A stretch of DNA of 64,000 nucleotides from Parvibaculaceae bacterium PLY_AMNH_Bact1 (GTDB lineage Bacteria > Pseudomonadota > Alphaproteobacteria > Parvibaculales > Parvibaculaceae), in the NCBI GenBank assembly GCA_032881465.1, contig CP126168.1:2977501-3041500 (forward strand), in the 5' to 3' direction. The notes beneath the pieces were generated by a model. It was not told the origin of the DNA. It saw nothing but the letters and a program-made list of their open reading frames with translations, and did no database searches. Each line of letters starts with the position of its first letter. Within the stretch, counting starts at the first letter, position 1. Positions 1 to 6,841 of the stretch are shown here, piece by piece. A program made the translations under genes and the position numbers.

Positions 1-699
1 GGCGATACGTTCGAAGTGTTCTTCACTCGCGAGTATGACGAGGACGGAACCCCCGTGCGCGAAGGCGATGTTCTCTACGCATCAATGAATGTACGCGGCA
101 AAGAACGGCGCCTGTGGCGGCATGAACCAACCGATGGCGGAAATTGGGATTACTTCGACGAACAGGGACGCTCCATGCGGAAGTTCCTTATGAAGACACC
201 AATTGATGGTGCTCGCATTTCGTCAAACTTCGGCAATCGTCGCCATCCGATTCTCGGGTACACAAGGCTCCACGCCGGCACAGATTTCGCGGCGCCAAGC
301 GGCACGCCGATCTATGCAGCAGGCAATGGCACCATTGAGATGGCCCAGCGAAATGGCAGCTTCGGCAATTATGTTCGCATCCGTCATGCCAATGGCTACC
401 AAACAGCCTATGCACACATGCGAGGCTATGGCCGTGGCATTCGCAAAGGTGTGCGCGTACGCCAGGGTCAGGTCATTGGTTATGTAGGAACCACGGGACG
501 TTCGACTGGACCCCATCTCCACTATGAAGTGATCCGCAACGGCAACAAGGTGAACCCACAGCGTATCCGCGTACCAACAGGGCGCACACTTTCAGGCGAG
601 CAACTTGCCGCGTTCCAGGAATCGCGAAGCAGCATCAACACGCTGATGGCTGAGGCACCGTCTATGACCCGCCTCGCTGAAGCGGACATTGATAACTGA
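1..699 (+). CDS. M23 family metallopeptidase (LytM-type), 5'-truncated by window edge
   Basis: Reading frame 1 is open from the first base, so the gene begins outside the window; only the last 232 residues are visible. The C-terminal half is a peptidase M23/LytM domain: HxxxD zinc motif at visible residues 91-95 (LHAGTD), then a Gly-rich beta-sheet core, and the HLH motif at 172-174 (GPHLHYE). Enzymes of this family cleave peptide cross-links of peptidoglycan in the periplasm, or act as degenerate activators; here both zinc motifs are intact, so an active endopeptidase is inferred. The next gene starts 11 nt before this stop, so the two are probably co-transcribed. Confidence 0.9.
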   Translation, partial: GDTFEVFFTREYDEDGTPVREGDVLYASMNVRGKERRLWRHEPTDGGNWDYFDEQGRSMRKFLMKTPIDGARISSNFGNRRHPILGYTRLHAGTDFAAPSGTPIYAAGNGTIEMAQRNGSFGNYVRIRHANGYQTAYAHMRGYGRGIRKGVRVRQGQVIGYVGTTGRSTGPHLHYEVIRNGNKVNPQRIRVPTGRTLSGEQLAAFQESRSSINTLMAEAPSMTRLAEADIDN

Positions 700-1315
700 C
701 ATCAAAACACCCCCAGGGCGGCTTGAGAAAGCAGCCTTGGGCGTCGCCTTCATTGGCGTGACAGGTTGGTCTGCTATTGATCCAGCGGATGGATTGACCT
801 GGTGGCTTGAGGCGCTTCCCGCCATCCTGCTCTTTGCGGCCCTCGCCGCAACTCAGTATCGTTTTCCACTTACGCGCATTACCACTTGGGCTATCTGGGC
901 CTTACTTCTGATGATGGTCATCGGGGCGCACTACACCTATTCCGGCGTACCACCCTTTGACTGGCTGAAAGAACAGCTCAACCTGAGCCGCAATCACTAT
1001 GACCGCGTGAGTCATGTTCTGCAGGGTGTCACCGTGGCACTCTTCGCCAGAGAGATCACCCGTCGTACGATCGAGGTCCGCCGCAGTGCTACACTCTTTG
1101 CCCTGATAATCATGGCAACACTTGGGGTCAGTGCCGGCTGTGAATTGATCGAATGGCTGGCCGCGGAAATTTTTGACGACGGCGCGATGGAGTTCCTCGG
1201 AATGCAGGGAGACGTCTGGGACGCCCAAAAAGACATGGGCCTCGCCCTTATCGGCGCCTTTGTCACCATCGGCTTGCTTCGCAGAGCCCAGGACCGCCAG
1301 ATTGACGGGACCTGA
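689..1315 (+). CDS. YjdF-like (DUF2238) integral membrane protein
   Basis: 208 aa with about six hydrophobic segments (roughly residues 12-30, 38-56, 63-83, 108-124, 131-155, 180-198). The segment GAHYTY followed by RNHYDRVSHVLQG matches what I remember of the DUF2238/YjdF inner-membrane family, whose function is unknown. The start is a TTG overlapping the end of the M23 gene by 11 nt, which suggests translational coupling; a later start is possible because TTG is weak. No catalytic motif is evident. Confidence 0.75.
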   Translation: MITDIKTPPGRLEKAALGVAFIGVTGWSAIDPADGLTWWLEALPAILLFAALAATQYRFPLTRITTWAIWALLLMMVIGAHYTYSGVPPFDWLKEQLNLSRNHYDRVSHVLQGVTVALFAREITRRTIEVRRSATLFALIIMATLGVSAGCELIEWLAAEIFDDGAMEFLGMQGDVWDAQKDMGLALIGAFVTIGLLRRAQDRQIDGT

Positions 1316-1408
1316 CGACCCCGACCTCATCGCCAAAGACAAACGTCAAATATCGCAGGTTTGATCAAAGAGCCTTGAGATAGGCTGAGCGGAAGCTGAG
1401 GGAGCCGA

Positions 1409-1540
1409 ATGTCTGAAGAAACAAACATGTCCGCACATAAAGCGCGCAATGGCGCGCCGCTCTTTGAGATCAATATGAATGATCCAAAGACGACGGCACC
1501 ATCGGACCTCATCACAGATATCTACGTGCCGCTAAAATAG
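1409..1540 (+). CDS. Small hypothetical protein, 43 aa
   Basis: ATG at 1409 is preceded by a good ribosome site (GAGGGAG at 1399-1405) and opens a 43-codon frame ending in TAG at 1538-1540, close to the convergent crotonase gene. The product is hydrophilic, with no signal peptide or membrane segment; its C-terminus reads DLITDIYVPLK. I do not recognise a family. The strong Shine-Dalgarno and otherwise unoccupied space are the reasons to call it; lack of any homology evidence is the reason for caution. Confidence 0.45.
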   Translation: MSEETNMSAHKARNGAPLFEINMNDPKTTAPSDLITDIYVPLK

Positions 1541-1555
1541 AGCAGGCCCCTCAGA

Positions 1556-2380
1556 TCACCGACCGGTGAACACTGGCTCTCGTTTTTCGACAAATGCCTT
1601 GGTCGCATTCTGATGGTCTTCGGTCTGACCACAATGAATATGATGGGTCGCCTCAAGGTCCATGCAGTCATTCAGATCGCCGGAAGAGATCGCGCGGTTG
1701 AGGTTCTCTTTCATATAGCGATAGGCGACAGTTGGTCCCGTTGCCAGGCGTCGCGCAATCTCTTGTGCTTTGACCTGCAGCTCTTCAGGCTCACAGACCC
1801 AGTTCGTAAGCCCCAAATCCAACGCGTCGGCCGCAGAAACACGATCAGAGAGATAATAAAGCTCCCGTGCCTTAGCCGTTCCCACGAGCTGTGTGAGGAA
1901 AAATGTTCCCCCATAGTCGCCTGAAAAACCCACCCGAGCGAAGGCGGTTGTCATCACCGCATTGCTCGCCATGATTCGCATGTCGCAAGCCAACGCGAGA
2001 CCAAGCCCGGCTCCCGCTGCGGCACCCGGAAGCGCAGCCAGAGTTGGCTTTGGCATCTCGTAGAGTTTCCCAGAGGTGCCCCGCTGATTGAGACGCTGCC
2101 GATGAATGCGGAAGTCGATTGTGTTTTCGTCCTGAGAACCATCCCCACTTGCAGCCATGCCTTTTACATCACCACCAGCACAGAAGCCCTTACCGGCACC
2201 TGTCAAAACGATGCAACGAACATCTGTATCCAGCTGCGCGGCTTCGAGCGTTGCCTGAAGCGCACCGGTCATCTCACCCGACATGGCATTGCGCGCCTCT
2301 GGCCGGTTCATTGTGAGCGTCAGCACGCCCTCATCCAGCTCGGCGAGAAGATGGTCTGTTCCTGTATCTGCAATGCTCAT
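1556..2380 (-). CDS. Enoyl-CoA hydratase/isomerase family protein (PaaG/ECI-like)
   Basis: 274-aa crotonase-fold protein. Visible motifs: CoA-binding GAGKGFCAGGD (61-71), oxyanion-hole region around PGAAAGAGLG (118-127), and FSGDYGG (152-158). True hydratases carry two glutamates; here the first position is Ala (AAAGAG) and the second is Asp155, the pattern of isomerase-type members such as PaaG (ring-1,2-epoxyphenylacetyl-CoA isomerase) or enoyl-CoA delta-isomerases. An isomerase role on an acyl-CoA is inferred; the substrate cannot be told. It stands alone on the minus strand, convergent with the small ORF at 1409. Confidence 0.8.
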   Translation of the reverse strand: MSIADTGTDHLLAELDEGVLTLTMNRPEARNAMSGEMTGALQATLEAAQLDTDVRCIVLTGAGKGFCAGGDVKGMAASGDGSQDENTIDFRIHRQRLNQRGTSGKLYEMPKPTLAALPGAAAGAGLGLALACDMRIMASNAVMTTAFARVGFSGDYGGTFFLTQLVGTAKARELYYLSDRVSAADALDLGLTNWVCEPEELQVKAQEIARRLATGPTVAYRYMKENLNRAISSGDLNDCMDLEATHHIHCGQTEDHQNATKAFVEKREPVFTGR

Positions 2381-2469
2381 GAGCGCGCTCCCGGCTTTTA
2401 TGGTTTGTTTCCCTAAACGCTAGGGCCTACGCACCATAGAGGCAACCGGGAAGCGGCATATCTACACTG

Positions 2470-3564
2470 CTATTGAGCACCCTCACCATTCCGTCGCAGA
2501 TCCGGATGCAGACTGGCTCCCAGAATGTGTTCGTTGCGTCCAATCACATGTTCTGTGTTGCCAACAATCAAGGGGTCTGGGCCGCGCACCACATGATGGT
2601 TTTTGTCCGGATAGGGCAAGGCACTCAGAAAATGCTGCATGCAATTGAGCCGCGCCCGCTTCTTGTCATTGGACTTCACGATGGTCCAGGGTGCGTCCGC
2701 CGTGTCGGTGTAGAAGAACATGGCCTCTTTGGCTTCCGTGTAGTCATTCCATTTGTTGAGTGAGGCCCGGTCAATTGGTGAAAGCTTCCACTGCTTAAGC
2801 GGGTCAACCTCTCGGGAGGCGAAGCGGCGTTTCTGCTCTTCCTGCGTAACTGAGAACCAATATTTAAAGAGACGAATGCCGCTTTGCGTCAGCATGCGTT
2901 CAAGCTCAGGAGCTTCACGCATAAACTCCAGATATTCAGTCGGTGAACAAAAGCCCATAACCCGGTCCACGCCCGCGCGGTTGTACCAGGAACGGTCAAA
3001 CATCACGATCTCACCGCCAGCTGGCAGATGCTCGATATAGCGTTGAAAAAACCATTGGGACTTCTGTCGGTCTGTCGGCTTTGGCAGCGCGACCACGCGA
3101 GCACCCCGCGGGTTGAGATGCTCCATGAACCGCTTAATCGTTCCGCCCTTACCTGCAGCATCACGGCCTTCAAACAGGACGACAATCTTCTCGTTGGTTT
3201 CCTCAACCCACTTCTGAACTTTCAGGAGCTCCACCTGCAGTTCGGCCTTATGACGTTCATAGGTGGGGCGTTTCATTTTTGTTTTGTACGGATAGGCACC
3301 GGTCTCGAAGGCATGCCGGATTGCCTCAGGATCATGCCGCATCTGCGCAAGGGTATGGAGCTGCTCACCGGTGGTCTGCTTCGGTTTTTTCTCCACCGTC
3401 TTCGCAACACGGGTGCTCTCTACCGGCGGCGCCGTGCTGGCACCCTTCTCCGGTCCGTCGACGACTCGCTCAGACGCCCCCGGAGGCGCACCCAGCACCT
3501 CAGACTCCCCTGCTGGTTTGCTTTCCAGCGCTTTCAATTCATCCCCAATGAGCTTGTCGTTCAT
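2470..3564 (-). CDS. ppk2: Polyphosphate kinase 2 family protein
   Basis: Polyphosphate:nucleotide phosphotransferase of the PPK2 family, 364 aa from the chosen start. Walker A GRDAAGKGG lies near residues 133-141 and the Walker-B/lid segment VMFDRSWYNR near 187-196, both diagnostic. PPK2 enzymes transfer phosphate between polyphosphate and nucleotides (typically making GTP or ATP). An upstream ATG at 3582 exists, but 3564 has a GGAGG at 3571-3575 at ideal spacing, so I prefer it. The first ~80 residues are a Pro/Ala/Glu-rich, probably disordered extension. A FixK/FNR-like palindrome sits about 65 bp upstream. Confidence 0.92.
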   Translation of the reverse strand: MNDKLIGDELKALESKPAGESEVLGAPPGASERVVDGPEKGASTAPPVESTRVAKTVEKKPKQTTGEQLHTLAQMRHDPEAIRHAFETGAYPYKTKMKRPTYERHKAELQVELLKVQKWVEETNEKIVVLFEGRDAAGKGGTIKRFMEHLNPRGARVVALPKPTDRQKSQWFFQRYIEHLPAGGEIVMFDRSWYNRAGVDRVMGFCSPTEYLEFMREAPELERMLTQSGIRLFKYWFSVTQEEQKRRFASREVDPLKQWKLSPIDRASLNKWNDYTEAKEAMFFYTDTADAPWTIVKSNDKKRARLNCMQHFLSALPYPDKNHHVVRGPDPLIVGNTEHVIGRNEHILGASLHPDLRRNGEGAQ

Positions 3565-3628
3565 GACCACCCTCCGTCTCATATTTCAATAAAGACATAA
3601 GGATATGTTTATATTGACATACTAGTCA

Positions 3629-3642
3629 TTGACTCAGATCAA
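3629..3642 (-). promoter_or_regulatory. Candidate FixK/FNR box upstream of ppk2
   Basis: On the minus strand this reads TTGATCTGAGTCAA, a full match to TTGA-N6-TCAA and one mismatch from TTGAT-N4-ATCAA, the consensus for FNR/FixK-type regulators. Its centre lies about 72 bp upstream of the chosen ATG; a start site near 3594 would put it at about -41.5, the class II activator position. The -10 region is not strong. Inferred oxygen-dependent control of ppk2. Confidence 0.4.
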
Positions 3643-3657
3643 GAAACAACAGCCAAC

Positions 3658-3975
3658 CTAAGTGCGGTCTCCGTAAACAATGATCAAAGCACCCAACGCC
3701 GAAACACCACCGCCAGCGAGATCCCAACGATCGGGCATTGTTCGCTCGACAACAAACATCCAAACGAGAGATGCCACGATGTAGATCCCACCATAGGCCG
3801 CATACGCCCGCCCGGCGAAGGCGCTATCGACCTTCGTCAGTAGAAAAGCAAAAAGAACGAGAAGCACAACACCTGGTGCTAGCCACCAGCTGCTCTGTCC
3901 GTCTCGGGCCCAAGCCCAGATTGCAAAGCACCCAGCAATCTCTGCTGCAGCGGCGGCCACGTAGAAGCCATTCAT
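3658..3975 (-). CDS. YnfA/UPF0060 family small membrane protein
   Basis: 105-aa protein with four hydrophobic segments and the family-typical beginning ([12 protein letters not shown]) and later [13 protein letters not shown]. YnfA proteins are small multidrug-resistance-like membrane proteins of uncertain substrate. The frame extends upstream to 4071, but ATG 3975 overlaps the stop of the preceding gene as ATGA and gives the usual family length. It is the third gene of the operon driven by the MerR-type promoter at 4646-4676, which suggests a metal or efflux role, but this is inference. Confidence 0.85.
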   Translation of the reverse strand: MNGFYVAAAAAEIAGCFAIWAWARDGQSSWWLAPGVVLLVLFAFLLTKVDSAFAGRAYAAYGGIYIVASLVWMFVVERTMPDRWDLAGGGVSALGALIIVYGDRT

Positions 3976-4211
3976 CGGGCGGCCTGCGAATTTGAGCGAC
4001 CACGCCACCAGCGATACAGAGCGAAGGACCCCAGTAAGACAATGAACGGAATCAAGACAAAGTCGAGCCAAGCCAAGTCAAACCATGTAGGCAGGTAAGC
4101 CAGAACACCTGCTCCAAACATCACCACCAACACTGGCGGCAGCGCGCAGAGCACGACACCAAACACCGCCCCCAGCGCCGCCCGTCTGCCTGTTTGATCA
4201 AGCCCACTCAT
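3972..4211 (-). CDS. MerF-like small membrane protein lacking the cysteine pairs
   Basis: 79 aa, two hydrophobic segments (about 11-38 and 47-66). The stretch [20 protein letters not shown] resembles the first helix of the mercury transporter MerF (LCCFTPVLVILLG), but the vicinal Cys pair is reduced to one Cys (C22) and the C-terminal Cys pair is absent. Start ATG at 4211 overlaps the upstream stop (ATGA), and its own stop overlaps the YnfA start the same way. It may be a divergent metal or metalloid permease component, or only structurally similar. Confidence 0.6.
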   Translation of the reverse strand: MSGLDQTGRRAALGAVFGVVLCALPPVLVVMFGAGVLAYLPTWFDLAWLDFVLIPFIVLLGSFALYRWWRGRSNSQAAR

Positions 4212-4612
4212 GCGCCAACTACAAACTCATCGGAAAGGCTGCGCACAAGCACCCCGAGCACCTCCTGTTCAGCGGTGAGTGTCAACAGAACTTCATTGCC
4301 TTCGACCCTCACATCCCAGGACACATGCGCACAGCAAACCTGTTCCAGCTTCACCAGATCTTGAAGTTCGGCGTCCAGCTCCGCGCTCTGCAAAAAACGA
4401 AACACAGCATGGTCAGGTCGGCGGTCATAGCCCAGCATCTGTCCAAACAGTACCTGCCACCTGCCAAGCCGTTCTGGCATCTCTGCCGGATTCAGCGTGC
4501 ACCCAGCATCCACTATTTCGTTTGCCGACACACCGCCGCAACAAGACTTGTCGATGGCGCAGCTTGGCCCCTCGTTCTCATTTGTAGAAGCTATCTCTGT
4601 TTTCTCGTCCAT
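4208..4612 (-). CDS. Cys-rich hypothetical protein with two CC motifs
   Basis: 134 aa, first gene of the MerR-driven operon. Six cysteines: C18, the pair C24-C25 (DKSCCGG), C38 and the pair C93-C94 in LEQVCCAHVSWDV. I recall small proteins of the pattern 'LERxCCPFxxF' near mer- and MerR-type regulators, but I know no established function. No signal peptide or membrane helix, so cytoplasmic. An AGGGA sits 8 nt before ATG 4612. Metal binding by the CC pairs is an inference from cysteine spacing and promoter context. Confidence 0.7.
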   Translation of the reverse strand: MDEKTEIASTNENEGPSCAIDKSCCGGVSANEIVDAGCTLNPAEMPERLGRWQVLFGQMLGYDRRPDHAVFRFLQSAELDAELQDLVKLEQVCCAHVSWDVRVEGNEVLLTLTAEQEVLGVLVRSLSDEFVVGA

Positions 4613-4645
4613 AGCCGGCGTCCCTATTTTGTTGACCCGGCGCCC

Positions 4646-4676
4646 ACCCTAATTGTTAAAGTAAACTTTAAGTCAA
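4646..4676 (-). promoter_or_regulatory. MerR-type promoter with operator palindrome
   Basis: On the minus strand: -35 TTGACT (4676-4671), a 19-bp spacer (4670-4652) and -10 TAGGGT (4651-4646). Centred in the spacer is a perfect inverted repeat TTAAAGT-N2-ACTTTAA (plus-strand 4656-4671). A long 19-20 bp spacer with a central dyad is the hallmark of promoters untwisted by MerR-family activators. It drives the operon 4612-3658 and lies between it and the divergent merR gene. Confidence 0.8.
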
Positions 4677-4703
4677 GAGGGTTTTGTGAATCAGGAGAGA
4701 CAC

Positions 4704-5117
4704 ATGTCAGATCTGACGATTGGAGCTGTCGCCAAGGAAACCGGCCTCAACACATCATCCATTCGCTACTACGAATCCATCGGCCTGCTGCCTCCAGCAC
4801 CGCGCAAAAGCGGGCGACGCCTCTACGACCCCAGCGTGATCGATCGCTTGCGCATCATCGAAGCAGCAAAAGCCCTCGACTTCACATTGGATGAGATGAA
4901 ACTCTTCTTTGAAGGCGTGTCAGAAACGAGCCCTCCAAGCAAGGTATGGCGCGCCTTTGCCGACACAAAGCTTGATGCCATCGAAAAGCAGATTGCCCAC
5001 GCCCAATCCTTGCAGCGCATTTTGAAGATGGGTCTGACTTGTGAATGCCTGAAGCTGAGCGATTGCATGCCCGTCGGGCCTGAACCTGGTTGGAACCCAA
5101 ACTGCCGCCCAGTTTAA
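4704..5117 (+). CDS. MerR family transcriptional regulator (metal/redox type)
   Basis: 137 aa. N-terminal winged HTH (TIGAVAKETGLNTSSIRYYE, residues 5-24), then the dimerisation coiled coil (about 80-112) and a C-terminal cysteine cluster C113, C115, C121 plus C134. The CxCLxxxDC spacing looks like SoxR's last three cluster cysteines, but SoxR's first Cys is absent, and so is the dimer-helix Cys of MerR/ZntR. A GTG exists at 4686, but ATG 4704 has a better ribosome site (CAGGAGAGACAC). Divergent from the three-gene operon whose promoter it presumably controls. Confidence 0.88.
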   Translation: MSDLTIGAVAKETGLNTSSIRYYESIGLLPPAPRKSGRRLYDPSVIDRLRIIEAAKALDFTLDEMKLFFEGVSETSPPSKVWRAFADTKLDAIEKQIAHAQSLQRILKMGLTCECLKLSDCMPVGPEPGWNPNCRPV

Positions 5118-5118
5118 C

Positions 5119-5190
5119 CTAATCCAGAACCTCGACAATGACGAGAGAGGCATCCGGAATGGACGCCGCCACGTCAGCGCCCGCTGAACC
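5119..5190 (-). pseudogene. Possible remnant of an alpha/beta-hydrolase C-terminus
   Basis: A short minus-strand frame ending in TAG (5121-5119) reads VAASIPDASLVIVEVLD. The intact alpha/beta hydrolase 650 bp away has MAASIPNGTLVIVEGED near its C-terminus. There is an in-frame stop just upstream and no room for a full gene. It looks like the stub left by a lost duplicate, but it is very short and could be chance. Confidence 0.25.
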
Positions 5191-5277
5191 TGCCTATACT
5201 TGCGAGAGTTTGGACAGAGCCCCTATGTTGCGTGCACTTAACGCTTTTAGGGCCCCGGCCCCTGGCCGTCGAACAAC

Positions 5278-5661
5278 CTAGCCTCTAGCAGCGACCGCTT
5301 GTTCAATTGCAGACTTCACCTTGCCCAAATGAACCATGTCTTTGGAAGTCAATGCCTGCGTGTCGCCACTAGCTGTCCTGATGACCAGGTGATGTTTGGG
5401 TTGAGCAGAATACAATAACCAACCGATTCCAGATGCTATTCCAAGAGTCACCAGACCAACCAGAACCTCACCGGCGCTTAGGAGACTCCATCCAAATAGT
5501 GCGAGGACAACAACTACAATCCAGAAGAAAACACTTTTGCTTTCCTCTTTGACGATCGAAATCGAGCCGATCCCATTTATTGGATAGGAAGTACCACTGA
5601 TAGTCGCCATCGTCTTCGTGACAGAGATACTGCCTTGTTGGAAAATCGTCTCATCATCCAT
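5278..5661 (-). CDS. DUF6232-like membrane protein
   Basis: 127 aa. A short N-terminal beta-rich part (TIFQQGSISVTKTMATISGT) is followed by two hydrophobic helices (about 44-62 and 65-84) and a C-terminal soluble tail (HLVIRTASGDTQALTS). This layout, with a TYPINGI-type strand before the helices, fits the DUF6232 family as I remember it; function unknown. It stands alone; no operon partner. Confidence 0.6.
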   Translation of the reverse strand: MDDETIFQQGSISVTKTMATISGTSYPINGIGSISIVKEESKSVFFWIVVVVLALFGWSLLSAGEVLVGLVTLGIASGIGWLLYSAQPKHHLVIRTASGDTQALTSKDMVHLGKVKSAIEQAVAARG

Positions 5662-5779
5662 GTACTAATCTCCATCGAACAACCCGAGAAGGATAATAGG
5701 CATTTTACCCGAGTATCAAGCTTAAACCCGAGAGGCCCCTAAAAAGGAACACCTGCAACCTCGCCCCCTCTGCCAATCC

Positions 5780-6658
5780 CTACCTCAGAAACTCGACAAT
5801 GCGCGGCGTGACCTTTTCCGGCGCCATCAATGGCGCGAAGTGGTCTTCACCTTCAACAATCACTAGTGTCCCGTTTGGAATAGATGCTGCCATCTCCCGC
5901 GTATGCGTTTCTTTGATGGAATCAAACTCCCCCGCCATGACGAGCGTAGGGCTTGAAACTCCTCCAAGGTCACCAACCGTGAAGGTCGGCTGGGTATCCC
6001 ACATGGTCATGAGCTTGCCGTGAAACACCGGCCAGTGGTCTGGGTCCGGCGCGACGGACTGATAGAAGGAGCGCACAACCTCCCAACTCGGATCGTCCGG
6101 TGAAGAATTAATGCCTTCGCCTTCTTCATCAGGCACCAGACCATTCGTGTGAAAGTTGGAGCCGTAGGTCACAAGCTTTCCCACACGGGTAGGATAGCGG
6201 ATCGCCATATCGAGCCCGATATTGCCCCCATCACTCCACCCGACAATGTCGGCCTTCTGAAGTCCCAGATGATCCATCAACGCGATCATATCATCTGCCA
6301 TTTGCGCGTAGGAAAGGGGTACACCCTCAGCATCACTCGTCCGCCCATGGGCGCGACTGTCTGGTGCCACCACAAAATGGTCTTCAGTCAATGCGGTGAT
6401 CTGATTGTGCATGGTCTCAATAAATGCACTTCCACCGTGCAGCACCAGGACGGGCGAGCCCTCACTATGGGTTTCCCCATAGGTTTCGTAATAGAGCGAG
6501 ATGTCGTTGATATCGACACGGACCTCGTCCTGGACGTTCCCCGGGATCAGCTTCCAAGCATAGAAACCAACAATGCCATTGCTCGTGCGGTCAAGGTAGA
6601 CAAACACACCCGCGCAGAGCGTTATCAGCACACCCAAACCCAACAGAAATTTATTCAT
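5780..6658 (-). CDS. Membrane-anchored alpha/beta hydrolase
   Basis: 292 aa. An N-terminal hydrophobic segment (residues 2-20, uncleaved anchor or signal) precedes an alpha/beta hydrolase fold: oxyanion region VLHGGSA, nucleophile elbow GWSDGG (Ser), and catalytic His in GEDHFAP near the C-terminus; the Asp is likely in AGEFDSI. Substrate unknown. ATG 6658 is chosen over the GTG at 6679 because GGGAGG lies about 9 nt upstream of it. A short similar fragment lies at 5119-5190. Confidence 0.85.
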   Translation of the reverse strand: MNKFLLGLGVLITLCAGVFVYLDRTSNGIVGFYAWKLIPGNVQDEVRVDINDISLYYETYGETHSEGSPVLVLHGGSAFIETMHNQITALTEDHFVVAPDSRAHGRTSDAEGVPLSYAQMADDMIALMDHLGLQKADIVGWSDGGNIGLDMAIRYPTRVGKLVTYGSNFHTNGLVPDEEGEGINSSPDDPSWEVVRSFYQSVAPDPDHWPVFHGKLMTMWDTQPTFTVGDLGGVSSPTLVMAGEFDSIKETHTREMAASIPNGTLVIVEGEDHFAPLMAPEKVTPRIVEFLR

Positions 6659-6785
6659 GATCGCTACCTCCCAGTTCACCTGAGCTTACGCCCCTCCGCT
6701 CAAAACCCAAGATCCAATCGATCTACATCGGGGAACCGAACCTCATTAGACCACGAGCATTCCCGTCCGGGGATAAGAGACACAC

Positions 6786-6815
6786 AAAAAAAGGGCCGTG
6801 CGCCAGGCACAGCCC
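6786..6815 (-). terminator. Rho-independent terminator of clpB
   Basis: On the minus strand a 9-bp stem (GGGCTGTGC / GCACGGCCC, one G-T pair) with a 5-nt loop is followed by seven T residues. It lies about 27 nt after the clpB stop. Confidence 0.9.
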
Positions 6816-6841
6816 TTCTTCACGCCCTAACGAGTGATAAT

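Noticed and set aside
1358-1367. TTTGATCAAA as FNR box for the small ORF
   Set aside because: It is a simple 10-bp palindrome without the TTGA-N6-TCAA spacing.
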